Shown piece after piece: positions 49,278-59,491 of a stretch of 64,000 nucleotides of DNA (positions within the stretch are counted from its first letter, which is position 1; every line of letters starts with the position of its first letter). The notes under the pieces are model-generated. The model was not told the origin of the DNA and ran no database searches. It worked only from the letters and a program-made list of their open reading frames with translations. Location of the stretch: NCBI RefSeq assembly GCF_000373745.1, contig NZ_KB892313.1, forward strand, positions 37,593 through 101,592. The letters run 5' to 3'. The translations under genes and the position numbers were made by a program. This DNA is from Oligella ureolytica DSM 18253. GTDB lineage: Bacteria > Pseudomonadota > Gammaproteobacteria > Burkholderiales > Burkholderiaceae_B.

Positions 49278-51209
49278 TTATAACCAATCTAAGGAACGGT
49301 TGCGCACTAATCGACGCTCCTTAACACGACGGGTTAAGCCAACGCGGTCAAAAAACTCTAAGAGTTGAATAGCCCGTTTCCGACCTAAACCTGAGGCATC
49401 TCTAAATTCTGCCGTGATAATATCATCTTGAGGCACTAAACCCAACACAGTATGAGCCAGTGATTGCAAGGCTTTGCGATGATAAAAAAGATCTTTAACG
49501 ATTTGAAAAACCTCACCCTGACGACTTAAACGTCGCAACACTTGGCGTACATCTTCTTCTTCGACCTCTAATTGCTTAGCAATATCGCGCACCCAAGGCG
49601 GATTGGCATCCCCCTCTTCAATCAAAGGCAGGATCTGCTCTGCTAAGACCGCTTCTTTTTCAGAAAGGACAGGAATATGCTCAGGCAAATGCAACAAACT
49701 ACGAGTTCGACCTGCCAAACCCTGATCAACCAAATAGCGTACTAGTAATTGCCATAAAGGTTCGGGCATCTTTGCTAGCGCCATGCGTCGTAAGCGCAAC
49801 ACCTCCACCCCGACCTCATCAGGAAATTGCTCATGAAACTGAGCAAGACGAGCCAACACCTGAGCTGCCAAATCGTGCCAGTGCGACGCTAAGATCCAAG
49901 TCACTTGTGAGTGCAAGCCGGTGGGAACCAACTCAAACACATCGACCGGCCTTTCCAGCTTATCAAGGGTTTTTCCGGTTAAGCGTAACAGTGTTTTTTC
50001 GCTTAGACCAAAAGGCGACTTTTCAAGCAATACCTCAATACCGGCCCCATTTAAAAAGTCCTGTACCGTATCAAGCCAGTCTAATCGCTCAGCCGAACGT
50101 CGCTTACGATCAGGCGCATTGGGGTGTAAAACTCGGCCACCGCCAATGGTTTGTGTGGCTTGTGGATTACGAATAATAAAACGATCACCCGTCATGCAGC
50201 AAATAGGCTTGTCAGAAACCAATTGCACTTTCGCCCGCTGTCCGGGCTCTAATTTATCGGTACTTAAAGGAACCGCATGCACATGATAATGGGTTGACGC
50301 AATATGCAAATGCAAGGGTGTCCAAGCTTGAATAACTTGCTCAGAGGATTCCATTAATTGCAATTCAACATCCACATGATGAGAGGGTGTAAAGGCACGA
50401 ACATCGGCAACCCAATCACCATACTCAATGTCATCGGTACTCATGCCACCGATATTTAAAGCGCAGCGCTGACCTGCCAACCCGGTACGTGAGGACTGAT
50501 CCTGTGCATGAATAGAACGCACACGTACAACCCGCCCGGACGGGAAATGCCGTAAATCAATGGCTAAAGACTCCTCGGCTTGGTCATCAAGATCCAGCTT
50601 ACCGCCATGCACAGTGCCCGTCACTACGGTTCCCTGCCCTTTTAGCGTAAAGACACGATCGACAGACAAACGGAATAAACCCTCTGTATTGAGTGCTGAA
50701 CGCACTAAAGCTTCATTAAAAAGGTGCTCACGCAAATGGTCAACACCCTGACAATCCGAATCCAAGGCATCAGTCACAAACACAGGGGCATTTTCTAAAA
50801 AACTGCCACTGACTACCTGCTGAATGTCTTGTCTGACCTGCTCAATGCGTTCGGCTTCAACCGACTTGGCCTTAGTAATGACCACCGCTCCGGCTGTCAT
50901 ATTTAAGATGGACAAAATCGCTAAATGCTCTCGTGTCTGCGGCATCACCCCATCATCAGCCGCAATCACTAATAAGGCATAATCAATACCGGTAGCACCC
51001 GAGACCATGGTACGAACAAGTCGCTCATGTCCAGGCACATCAATAAAACCCAAGATCTCGCCATTAGCCAACGGGGTATAAGCATAGCCTAGTTGAATTG
51101 TAATACCGCGCTTTTTTTCTTCGGACAAGCGGTCAGTGTCAACCCCTGTCAGGGCTCGAATTAAGGTGGTTTTACCATGGTCAATATGACCCGCTGTACC
51201 AACAATCAT
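49278..51209 (-). CDS. selB: Selenocysteine-specific elongation factor
   Basis: A 643-residue GTPase that brings Sec-tRNA to UGA codons marked by a SECIS hairpin. The EF-Tu-like part starts MIVGTAGHIDHGKTTLIRALTG, with LGFIDVPGHERLVRTMVSGA and VVITKAKSV (G motifs). Domains II and III follow to about residue 370. The C-terminal half contains the winged-helix repeats that bind SECIS RNA (ending SGLGRKRAIQLLEFFDRVGLTRRVKERRLVRN). It lies 18 bases downstream of selA and just upstream of selC. Confidence 0.96.
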   Translation of the reverse strand: MIVGTAGHIDHGKTTLIRALTGVDTDRLSEEKKRGITIQLGYAYTPLANGEILGFIDVPGHERLVRTMVSGATGIDYALLVIAADDGVMPQTREHLAILSILNMTAGAVVITKAKSVEAERIEQVRQDIQQVVSGSFLENAPVFVTDALDSDCQGVDHLREHLFNEALVRSALNTEGLFRLSVDRVFTLKGQGTVVTGTVHGGKLDLDDQAEESLAIDLRHFPSGRVVRVRSIHAQDQSSRTGLAGQRCALNIGGMSTDDIEYGDWVADVRAFTPSHHVDVELQLMESSEQVIQAWTPLHLHIASTHYHVHAVPLSTDKLEPGQRAKVQLVSDKPICCMTGDRFIIRNPQATQTIGGGRVLHPNAPDRKRRSAERLDWLDTVQDFLNGAGIEVLLEKSPFGLSEKTLLRLTGKTLDKLERPVDVFELVPTGLHSQVTWILASHWHDLAAQVLARLAQFHEQFPDEVGVEVLRLRRMALAKMPEPLWQLLVRYLVDQGLAGRTRSLLHLPEHIPVLSEKEAVLAEQILPLIEEGDANPPWVRDIAKQLEVEEEDVRQVLRRLSRQGEVFQIVKDLFYHRKALQSLAHTVLGLVPQDDIITAEFRDASGLGRKRAIQLLEFFDRVGLTRRVKERRLVRNRSLDWL

Positions 51210-51227
51210 GATGACTACCTAATCAAT

Positions 51228-52649
51228 CTATCTCAGTTGCGCTAAGAACTGAGCTTTTTGTGACTCTTCTAAACAGCGCAAATCCAATAACAACGCGTCA
51301 TCTGAAATACGGCCAATCACCGGTTTAGGCAGTTGGCGCAAACGCTCTTCTAAGGCATTCAAATGACGGCCGGAACGCCCATCGCCCACATAGCGAATTG
51401 CTAAACCATAACTTGGCAGCTGCTCCACAGGCATGGCCCCACTACCGATTTGCCCCATCATGGTTTCAGCCCTCACCTTAAACTGCTCACCAAGCCATTG
51501 CTGCAGACTCGGCAATAACTCATTAGCCGTCCGACTAATATCAGCTTGTGAACGAGTAAAAAGACGCAAGGTAGTGAGCTTTTCTGCCAGCAACTCCGGA
51601 CGTCGATAGAGTTGCAAAATCGGCTCCAAGGCGGCAAGGGTGATTTTGCCCACTCTCAACGCGCGTTTTAATGGGTTTTTCTTGATCTTAGCGATAAGAT
51701 CGGTACGGCCAACAATCAACCCGGCCTGCGGTCCCCCTAATAACTTATCACCACTAAACGTGACTAAATCCGCCCCTGCTTCGATTGTTTCTCGAACAGT
51801 GACTTCTTCCGGCAATCCCCATTTAGAGAAATCAACTAAGGTACCACTGCCCAAATCGACAGTTGCCATCAAGCCATGTTTTTTTGCCAGGGCTGACAAC
51901 TCAGCAATATCAACCTCTTTGGTAAAACCGGTAATCTTATAATTACTGGTATGCACCTTCATCAGCATGGCAGTATTTTCAGTTATGCCTTCTTCGTAAT
52001 CACGAAGATGCGTACGATTCGTAGTGCCCACCTCGACTAACCTCGTATTAGCCCGTGTCATCACGTCAGGAATTCTAAAAGCACCACCAATTTCAATTAA
52101 TTCACCACGCGATACCACCACCTCTTTTTCGTGAGCCAAGGCATTGAGCATGAGAAGTACTGCCGCCGCATTGTTATTGACAATGGTTGCTGCCTCAGCA
52201 CCTGTTAATTCGCACAGCAGTCCCTCGATGAGATCATCTCTATCACCACGGCCACCCGTTGCTAAATCATATTCTAAATTCATCGGGTTGCGCATGGCCT
52301 CTACCACGGCTTCCACCGCTTCATCAGGTAATAACGCACGACCTAAATTCGTGTGCAATACGATGCCGGTCAGGTTAAAGACTGAGCGCAGGGCAGATTG
52401 ACTACCTTGCTGAAGGCGTTGCTTAGTCAACTCAGCAAACTGATTAATGCTGTCGTCAGCTTTTAAGTCAATGCCTAAAGGCGCTTGATGTCGAATCTGC
52501 TGACGCAAATCATTTAACATATCACGCACCGTCTGACTGACTAAGCTATGCCCATAGTCACTTAAAAGCGCTTCAAAAAACGGGCTACTTAGTAATTTAT
52601 CAACCGATGGCAGATCGCGAAACGAATATTGATTAGTAAGCTGCGTCAT
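51228..52649 (-). CDS. selA: L-seryl-tRNA(Sec) selenium transferase
   Basis: A 473-residue PLP enzyme that converts Ser-tRNA-Sec to Sec-tRNA-Sec using selenophosphate. The N-terminal domain recognises the tRNA. The PLP lysine lies in [20 protein letters not shown], and [22 protein letters not shown] is family-diagnostic. Length fits E. coli SelA (463). It is followed closely by selB and preceded 23 bases away by fdhE, so biosynthesis and client maturation share a transcript. Confidence 0.96.
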   Translation of the reverse strand: MTQLTNQYSFRDLPSVDKLLSSPFFEALLSDYGHSLVSQTVRDMLNDLRQQIRHQAPLGIDLKADDSINQFAELTKQRLQQGSQSALRSVFNLTGIVLHTNLGRALLPDEAVEAVVEAMRNPMNLEYDLATGGRGDRDDLIEGLLCELTGAEAATIVNNNAAAVLLMLNALAHEKEVVVSRGELIEIGGAFRIPDVMTRANTRLVEVGTTNRTHLRDYEEGITENTAMLMKVHTSNYKITGFTKEVDIAELSALAKKHGLMATVDLGSGTLVDFSKWGLPEEVTVRETIEAGADLVTFSGDKLLGGPQAGLIVGRTDLIAKIKKNPLKRALRVGKITLAALEPILQLYRRPELLAEKLTTLRLFTRSQADISRTANELLPSLQQWLGEQFKVRAETMMGQIGSGAMPVEQLPSYGLAIRYVGDGRSGRHLNALEERLRQLPKPVIGRISDDALLLDLRCLEESQKAQFLAQLR

Positions 52650-52672
52650 AAATCCCTAACTTCCTCTATGAG

Positions 52673-53623
52673 CTACGATTCTTGTTCGGCTTCGTCAGCG
52701 TCATCTGCCGCTTGCCACAAGAAAGGATTACCACTGGCTCGGTTGACACCCTGTTCACCCATCAGAATATCAAGCTGTAAACTGGCCAAATCATCTGCGA
52801 CAGGATCAACAAAGAGATCTTTTTCTTGATAGAAAATCTTACGATAGCTATTACAGCTAGGGCATGATTCTGCCTTGATCGCTTCTGACCCACCCTCGAG
52901 GTGATAGTAATTAATGTCTTTAGTTAATTGACACGTTGTACAAACAACCCGAACCATATGCCATAATGTTGAGCACAAACTACAACTCAAATAGCGAACC
53001 CCCTGATTGGATCCGATTTGCACTACGCTGCTCACAGGCAATGAACCACAGCACGGGCAAACACCGGATTCCTTTTGTACGACCGGCAAGTTGTCAACAC
53101 CCAGATCAAGTGCCATCTGAGTCCAATAGACTTGCAAAGCAGCCATAATCACTGGCGCCATCGCAGGATCCGTATCCTGATCAGCTAAAATTCGATCGGT
53201 AATCGCTTCGATCGCAGCGGGGTTTTCTTTGATCTGCTTGATTAAGCTATTAGCCACATCAAGAGCGGCAGCCGGTACGCCTTCGGCTTTGATAAAGTAC
53301 TGCAAAATATCATCAAGGATAGTAAGCCAGACCCCATCGCGTTCGACGGTATCCGGTTGCAGTGCCGGCATGCCATGTTTTTGTGATGAGTCAATACGTG
53401 CCTCATCTAAACTGGGCACAGCGTATTTGCCAAAAACATCGGCCTGTGCTTCCGATAAAACCGCTACTAATTGCAAATAATCTTCTAATACATTGCCAGG
53501 CGCCAGTTGCTTTAAACGCGCTGCACGTGAGGTAAAGGTTGCCTTGCCTTCGGGCAAAATAATCCGAGGAAAAGAACCGATACTATCGTCCAGAATTTCT
53601 TCTTTCGATCTTATATTTTTCAA
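52673..53623 (-). CDS. fdhE: Formate dehydrogenase accessory protein FdhE
   Basis: A 316-residue cytoplasmic protein required for maturation of Tat-exported, respiratory formate dehydrogenases. It carries rubredoxin-like metal sites: SGVCPCCGSLPVSSVV, LSCSLCSTLWHMVRVVCTTC and SCPSCNSYRK. The start is a TTG at 53623, with GGAG seven bases upstream, which decides it over internal ATGs. It lies downstream of the formate dehydrogenase alpha gene with a terminator hairpin between. It normally follows the beta and gamma subunit genes, which are absent here. Confidence 0.93.
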   Translation of the reverse strand: MKNIRSKEEILDDSIGSFPRIILPEGKATFTSRAARLKQLAPGNVLEDYLQLVAVLSEAQADVFGKYAVPSLDEARIDSSQKHGMPALQPDTVERDGVWLTILDDILQYFIKAEGVPAAALDVANSLIKQIKENPAAIEAITDRILADQDTDPAMAPVIMAALQVYWTQMALDLGVDNLPVVQKESGVCPCCGSLPVSSVVQIGSNQGVRYLSCSLCSTLWHMVRVVCTTCQLTKDINYYHLEGGSEAIKAESCPSCNSYRKIFYQEKDLFVDPVADDLASLQLDILMGEQGVNRASGNPFLWQAADDADEAEQES

Positions 53624-53636
53624 TTTTATACTCCAA

Positions 53637-53673
53637 TAGAAAAACTGCTCTACATTTTACTGTAGAGCAGTTT
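53637..53673 (-). terminator. Terminator between fdoG and fdhE
   Basis: A perfect 13-bp stem (53661-53673 with 53642-53654) with a six-base loop, followed on the minus strand by a T-run. It lies about 45 bases past the fdoG stop and just ahead of the fdhE ribosome site, so most transcripts should end before fdhE-selA-selB. Confidence 0.88.
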
Positions 53674-53716
53674 ACTAGAGCTACCTACTTAGCTTCTTTA
53701 ATAAGAAATAATTAAC

Positions 53717-56700
53717 TTAAATCTTTTCAACATTGACTAAGAAGGACTTGAACTCAGGCGTTTGAGTATTACCGTCACCGACTGCAGGGGTTAAGCTATT
53801 GGCTAAGAAGCCTTTTTTAGCCACACCGACAAAGCCCCAGTGAATTGGAATACCGACTTGGTGCACTTCATTGCCATCGATATTAAGCGCCATGAGGCGC
53901 TTAGTTACCACAGCAACGGCTTTGATGTAGTCTCGTTTAGATGATACCTTAACGCGGTCACCTGCCTTAATACCAAGCTTGTTAGCTAAACCCTCACCAA
54001 TCTCAACAAACTGCTCAGGTTGAGCGATAGCGTTTAACTTAACGTTTTTAGTCCAATAGTGGAAATGCTCAGTAATACGATAGGTCGTACCGACATAAGG
54101 GAAGTCCTCTACCTTACCCATATCTTCCAAGTCGCGTTTAAACACACGGGCACCCGGGTTATTTAAAGCACGAGGTTGATTCGGGTTCAATGGGTTAGTC
54201 TTCAACGGCGTCTCAAACGGCTCATAGTGCTCAGGGAACGGACCCTCGGCCATTGCCTTGCGGGCAAAGAATCGAGCAGATCCCTCTGCGTTCATAATGA
54301 ACGGACCCATATTGTTTTCTGGTGCTTCATCGGCTTTGTAGTCAGGTACGTCAGCACCTACCCACGCCTTGCCATTCCAGTAAACTAAGGCACGATCCTT
54401 ATCCCATGGTCTACCACTGGCATCAGCTGATGCACGGTTGTAAAGAATACGACGGTTAGCAGGCCATGCCCAAGCCCAGTTAAGGGTTTGACCAATACCT
54501 GTCGGGTCGCTGTTATCGCGACGCGCCATCATATTGCCTTGCTCCGTGAATGAGCCAGAGTAAATCCAGCAGCCACATGCCGTAGAGCCATCGTCACGCA
54601 ACTCAGCAAAACCAGCTAATTGCTGACCGGCTTTACGCGTAGCACTGATATCTTCGAGCGCACTACCGTTCATCTCTTTGGCCAGTTCATCCGCCGTTGG
54701 ATTTAAACGTTGGGCATATGGCCAATTAAGGTTAACGATTGGGTCAGGGAAGGCACCGCCCTCTTCAATGTAAAGCTCTTTAATGCGGTTGTAGATCAAC
54801 GCCATGATCTCAATATCGCTCTTGGCTTCGCCCGGAGGGTTTTTGCCCTTCCAGTGCCACTGTAAAACGCGACCGGAGTTAACTAAAGCACCCGCTTCTT
54901 CAGCGAAACAAGTCGTCGGTAAACGAATAACCTCAGTCTGGATTGAAGCTGTGTCAACATCGTTTTCTTCGCCTTGATTACTCCAGAACTCGGATGTCTC
55001 AGTACGTAGCGGATCCATCACAATCATAAACTTCAATTTAGCAAAAGCTTCTGATTGCTTCTTCTTGTGAGGTGCAGCAGCTAATGGGTTAAAGCCCTGA
55101 CAGATATAACCGTTGATCTGTCCTTGAGTCATCATCTCATAGGCGCGCAACATATCGTATGGTTTGTCTAATTTAGGATACCAGTCATAACAGAAGTCAT
55201 TGTCTGCTTGAGCTGCTTTACCAAACCATGCTTTACTTAGGCTGACCCAGAATTTTCTGTAGTTACCCCAGTAATTTAGCTGATTATCACGCATCGCTTT
55301 TGGCGCGCGTGCCGAGATGTAGTCCTCATACGATTCGCCGTCTCTACCGATGCTCAGATAACCCGGCAATAAGTCAGACATCAATCCTAAGTCAGTCAGA
55401 CCTTGAATGTTGGAGTGACCGCGTAGGGCATTAACACCACCGCCCGGCATACCGATATTACCCAATAACAACTGCATCATCGCAGCGGTACGAATAATCT
55501 GCGAACCGATAGAGTGTTGAGTCCAGCCTAACGCGTAGAGAATAGTCAACGTACGGTTAGGTACATGAGTTGATGCCAAGATCTCGGCGATCTCAAGGAA
55601 CTTATCCTTGGGCGTACCACAGACACGCTCAACCATCTCAGGCGTATAACGCTCATAGTGCTTTCTCATCAACTGATAAACACAGCGCGGATGTCTTAAG
55701 CTCGGATCGGACTTAACCTGACCATCGCCATCAAGCTCGTAATCCCACGTACTACGATCGTAAGTACGGGTCTCTTCGCTATAGCCGGAGTAAATACCCT
55801 CATTAAAATCGAAGTCATCACGAACGATGTAACTGAAGTCAGTGTAACTGCGTACGTATTCATGCTGGATCTTGTTGTTATCAAGTAAGTACTTGATCAT
55901 CGCACCCAAGAAGACAATATCCGTACCGGTACGGATAGGCGCATAAACATCGGCTACTGAGGCTGTACGGTTAAAGCGCGGATCCACGCAAATCAATGTC
56001 GCATTGTTACGAGTTTTTGCTTCGATTGCCCATCTAAAGCCTACAGGGTGTGCTTCAGCGGCGTTACCGCCCATAACTAATACAACGTTAGCATTTTTAA
56101 TATCTACCCAATGGTTCGTCATCGCACCACGGCCAAACGTCGGGGCAAGACCTGCCACCGTCGGACCATGTCAAACACGAGCCTGGTTATCAAATGCTAC
56201 CATCCCCATCGGACGAACGACTTTGTGAGTGATATAACCCACTTCATTCGGTGATGCAGATGCTGCTAACATTCCTGTAGTTAACCAACGATTGACCGTT
56301 TGGCCCTTTTCATTTTTCTCGATAAAGTTGGCATCACGGTCATCCTTCATAAGACGGGCAGTCTTTTCAATTGCCTCTTCCCATGAGATGCGAACCCACT
56401 CATCAGAACCCGGAGCACGATACTCAGGATACTTTAAGCGATTCTCACTATGGATGAAGTCAACTAAACCTGCACCCTTAGGACAGAGAGCGCCGCGGTT
56501 AACAGGGTTATCAGGGTCACCTTCAATGTGTACGATAGTATCGATGGCATTTTTAGCACCATCACCTATACCGTACATTAATAATCCACAGGCTACCGAA
56601 CAATACGGACAGGTATTGCGCGTTTCAGTCATGCGCAATAATTTATATTGTCTAACTTCAGCTACGGCTGACGTTGGCGCCGCACCAAGTAGCGTTAAGC

Positions 56701-56761
56701 TAGACCCTGCCGCTGCTGTACCGGTTGCCTTGAAGAATTGTCGTCTAGTAATTTTTACCAT
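53717..56761 (-). CDS. fdoG: Formate dehydrogenase alpha subunit, selenocysteine-containing, Tat-exported
   Basis: A 1014-residue molybdopterin enzyme that oxidises formate to CO2 on the periplasmic side. Residues 1-36 are a twin-arginine signal (KITRRQFFKATG). A [4Fe-4S] site follows (NTCPYCSVACG with GALCPKG). Translation crosses an in-frame TGA at 56171-56173 (codon 197, E. coli FdnG Sec196), within ARV-Sec-HGPTVAGLAP. The two halves are in one frame and a SECIS hairpin follows the TGA. The ATG at 56761 has GGAGG nine bases upstream. The genes for the beta (Fe-S) and gamma (cytochrome b) subunits are not adjacent, so partners must be elsewhere or lost. FdnG and FdoG cannot be told apart here. 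Confidence 0.95.
56138..56162 (-). promoter_or_regulatory. Bacterial SECIS element of fdoG
   Basis: Eleven bases after the TGA, the minus strand folds as GG-U-GGCA-GGUCU-UGCC-CC (56159 down to 56142). It has a six-pair upper stem with a single bulged U and a GGUCU apical loop, extended below by a short imperfect stem. The bulged U and GGUCU loop are the SelB-contact features known for E. coli fdhF and fdnG. This supports Sec insertion rather than termination. Confidence 0.92.
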
Positions 56762-56825
56762 ACGAGCCTCCAGACAGTTAATGTAAAGCAACGTCAGTAT
56801 CACCTCTGACAGGCAATACTGATGT

Positions 56826-56855
56826 TAAAAACTTGGTAGTGCTAAAAACACTACC
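56826..56855 (-). terminator. Terminator downstream of the amino acid ABC permease genes
   Basis: A perfect 7-bp stem (56849-56855 with 56835-56841) with a seven-base loop, followed on the minus strand by AAGTTTTTAAC. It lies about 100 bases past the 56954 stop and 65 bases before fdoG, separating the two transcripts. A further 9-bp inverted repeat (56792-56800 with 56816-56824) sits in the fdoG leader. Confidence 0.6.
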
Positions 56856-56953
56856 CCTTATAATAAGTGTAACGTTTTTTTAGCAAATTGAATAGACTAC
56901 ACAAGGGAAGTACGTCTTTAAACTGCATAATTAAGACACTGCGAGGGTAAAAC

Positions 56954-57667
56954 CTAGGCTGTTCCACGGCGATAATGGAGGTGTGCCAGATATCTCCTCT
57001 CAACTCGCCTAAACGTGACCACTAAAAGCGTATTAAGAATTAGATAAAGCACCGCCGCTGCCGAATAGGCAATAAATGGCTCATAGTAGGTACTATTGAA
57101 GTAACTCGCTGCGCCGGTAATCTCAACAATTGTCACCGTCGACGCTAAGGCAGTGGCATGCATGGTCATGATCACTTCATTACTATAGGCAGGCAAAGCA
57201 CGTCTCAAGCTGGACGGAATAATAATTTGTTTAAGTGCTTGCGCTCTACTCATTCCATAGGCCCTTGCCGCCTCAATTTCACCACGATCGGTGTTTTTGA
57301 TCGCACCAGCAAAAATCACGGTTGAATAAGCCGCTGTATTTAGCGTCAGAGCAGTTAACACCCAAATATAGCCGGATTTTAAAAAGCCCCAACCCGGCAG
57401 CTGCATCAGGTCTCGCACCGGTTCAAGACTGGGAATCCCATAATAAAAGATATATAGCTGTACTAATAATGGCGTACCGGTAAAGAAAAATACAAAGCCA
57501 TTGGTTAATCGGGCACTCAACGAACCGGTGTTTAAAGAAATAACAGATAATGGCAAAGCAATGATGAATCCGATTAACACAGACACCACGGTGAGCATGA
57601 CGGTGATAGGCAATGCATTTAGACATTGCAATAAGGCGAGCCAAAAAAGCGCTAAAGTATCACTCAT
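56954..57667 (-). CDS. Polar amino acid ABC transporter permease (HisM/ArtM type)
   Basis: A 237-residue inner-membrane permease with five hydrophobic segments. The cytoplasmic coupling motif is RGEIEAARAYGMSRAQALKQIIIPSSLRRALPAYSNEVIMTMHATALASTVTIVEITGAA, the EAA loop of the HisMQ family. It overlaps the upstream permease by eight bases (ATGAGTGA), so the two form a heterodimeric channel translated together. The substrate is likely a basic amino acid, by resemblance of the divergent binding protein to the HisJ/ArgT group. No ATPase gene is adjacent. Confidence 0.9.
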   Translation of the reverse strand: MSDTLALFWLALLQCLNALPITVMLTVVSVLIGFIIALPLSVISLNTGSLSARLTNGFVFFFTGTPLLVQLYIFYYGIPSLEPVRDLMQLPGWGFLKSGYIWVLTALTLNTAAYSTVIFAGAIKNTDRGEIEAARAYGMSRAQALKQIIIPSSLRRALPAYSNEVIMTMHATALASTVTIVEITGAASYFNSTYYEPFIAYSAAAVLYLILNTLLVVTFRRVERRYLAHLHYRRGTA

Positions 57668-58367
57668 TGACCCCTCCTGCTATCACACCACGCTGATAGC
57701 GCTTATCAACAAACACAAACACCTTTAATGAAACATAGGTAATCAGTAAATAAAGTAAGGCTGAAATCAAATTAAAGGCAAAAGAAGATTGGGTGGAACT
57801 ACCCGCCTGTTGGGCAACACGTGTCATATCGTCTAAGCCGATAATAGACACCAAAGCGGTCGACTTGGTTAAGGCTAACCAGTTGTTTTTTGCACTAGGC
57901 AAGGCGTAGCGCATCATTAAAGGAAAGGTGATGTCCTTGAGGACTTGAAAAGATGTCAGTCCATAGGCATGGCCGGCCTCAATCTGCCCATTAGGCACCG
58001 CCAAAATCGCCGCTCTAAACGTCTCTGTAAAATACGCCCCGAAAATAAAGCTTAGGGTAAAGACACCCGCGGCAAAGGGGCTAATTTCAAAATAACTCCA
58101 ACCCAAGGCGGTGGTCACAGCATTAAGCCCAAGCTGAGCACTGTAGTAGACCATCAACATCCAAATCAAATCCGGCACGCCACGCACGATCGTAGAATAA
58201 GCCACACTAATCGCACTAAGCAAACGACTACCGGATAGCTGCATCAACGCAGCCACCAGACCGATCAGAATCGCACAAAGCACTGAAATAACCGCAAGCT
58301 CAACTGTTAAAACAGCGCCTTGCAAAATCCTTGGCATGTATTGCCAAATAATTTCTAAATTAAACAT
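57660..58367 (-). CDS. Polar amino acid ABC transporter permease (HisQ/ArtQ type)
   Basis: A 235-residue inner-membrane permease with five hydrophobic segments. The N-terminal YMPRILQGAVLTVELAVISVLCAILIGLVAALMQLSG and the EAA motif GQIEAGHAYGLTSFQVLKDITFPLMMRYALPSAKNNWLALTKSTALVSIIGLDDM are typical of HisQ. It is first of a two-permease operon and divergent from the binding protein at 58574, with 206 bases between. The ATP-binding subunit is not in the window. Confidence 0.9.
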   Translation of the reverse strand: MFNLEIIWQYMPRILQGAVLTVELAVISVLCAILIGLVAALMQLSGSRLLSAISVAYSTIVRGVPDLIWMLMVYYSAQLGLNAVTTALGWSYFEISPFAAGVFTLSFIFGAYFTETFRAAILAVPNGQIEAGHAYGLTSFQVLKDITFPLMMRYALPSAKNNWLALTKSTALVSIIGLDDMTRVAQQAGSSTQSSFAFNLISALLYLLITYVSLKVFVFVDKRYQRGVIAGGVNE

Positions 58368-58573
58368 AGGACCTCTTCTCTTATTGCAGTGATTTTACCG
58401 AAAAGAAGCAATCGATCGTTAAAAACCTTGTAAGCTCACTATATAAAGCGCAATTTGGACACAATGCAGCCTATTTTCTTAAACCTATGCTTATCCCCTA
58501 TAGAAATTAGGGCAAAACAGGGCTATAGTTTTACACATTATTTTTCTAAGTTTCAAATAAAAAGGAGTTAATA

Positions 58574-59359
58574 ATGGCAATAACTAAAAAGCTATTTGGT
58601 GCTACGTTACTCAGCTTTGCACTTGCCAGTAGCTTAGCTAGCGCACAGGATCGTACCATTCGTTTTGGTACCGATGCGACCTACCCACCTTTTGAGTCCA
58701 CTGCGCCGAACGGCGACATTGTCGGTTTTGACATTGATCTGGCCAAGGCCATGTGTGAGCGTTTAAATGCCACCTGCACTTTCCAAAACCAAGGTTGGGA
58801 CGGTATTATCCCTGCCCTTCGTGCTAAAAAATTTGATGTGATTGCGTCTTCAATGAGTGTCACTCCGGAGCGTGAGCGGGCTGTGGCTTTTACTCAAAAA
58901 GTATGGTCTACGCCCAACCCTTTATTTGGTAAAAAAGGCACCCAAGCTGAACCTACCAAAGAAGGTACTAAGGGATTGACCATCGGCGTGCAGCAAGGCG
59001 TTATTCAGGATAATTACGCGACAAAGTATTTCACTGACGCCACCCTGCGCCGCTATAAAACCTTTGAAGATGCCGCTAACGACTTGGTCACCGGTCGCTT
59101 AGATGCTGTGTTTGCCGATAGTGGTGTAGCCGACGAGTTTTTAAATAGCCCACGGGGTGCAGAGTATGAAGTCTTAGGTGATCCTATTCCCACCTCAGCT
59201 GATGAGGCTATCTTTGGTAAAGGTACCGCGTTTGCCGTCCGTAAGGAGGATAAAGACTTATTAGCCGACTTAAATCGTGCCTTTGATGAGATTCGCGCCG
59301 ATGGCACCTATGACAAAATCGCCAAAGAATACTTTGATTATGATGTCTATGATGAGTAA
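58574..59359 (+). CDS. Periplasmic amino acid-binding protein (HisJ/ArgT type)
   Basis: A 261-residue solute-binding protein. A Sec signal peptide spans residues 1-24 (LFGATLLSFALASSLASAQ). The mature start IRFGTDATYPPFESTAPNGDIVGFDIDLAKAMCERLNATC is the SBP family 3 pattern for lysine/arginine/ornithine/histidine binding. The hinge regions DGIIPALRAKKFDVIASSMSVTPERERAVAFT and LVTGRLDAVFADSGVADEF follow. AAAGGAG precedes the ATG. It should feed the divergent permeases. A strong terminator follows, so it is monocistronic and can be made in excess. Confidence 0.93.
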   Translation: MAITKKLFGATLLSFALASSLASAQDRTIRFGTDATYPPFESTAPNGDIVGFDIDLAKAMCERLNATCTFQNQGWDGIIPALRAKKFDVIASSMSVTPERERAVAFTQKVWSTPNPLFGKKGTQAEPTKEGTKGLTIGVQQGVIQDNYATKYFTDATLRRYKTFEDAANDLVTGRLDAVFADSGVADEFLNSPRGAEYEVLGDPIPTSADEAIFGKGTAFAVRKEDKDLLADLNRAFDEIRADGTYDKIAKEYFDYDVYDE

Positions 59360-59378
59360 TTAAAAAACGAATGTTTTT

Positions 59379-59408
59379 AAAACGGCACTTTATGGGTGCC
59401 GTTTTTTT
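59379..59408 (+). terminator. Terminator of the amino acid-binding protein gene
   Basis: A 10-bp stem (59379-59388 with 59396-59405, lower part A-T) with GGCAC/GTGCC, a seven-base loop and a run of seven T. It begins 20 bases past the stop codon on the plus strand. Confidence 0.9.
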
Positions 59409-59491
59409 ATGGCTAAAATGACCATCATCGGTTAAGATCAAGCAACTAAACTCAAAATCAAAAATACCCTCTTCATCAGGCCATCCATCAC

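Noticed and set aside
56292..56786. 164-codon open frame opposite the start of fdoG
   Set aside because: It is antisense to the Tat signal and iron-sulfur region of a well-supported gene, with no domain of its own.
53717..56803. fdoG as a pseudogene split by a nonsense mutation
   Set aside because: Both parts are in one frame, the TGA is at the known selenocysteine position, a SECIS hairpin follows, and the Sec machinery is adjacent.
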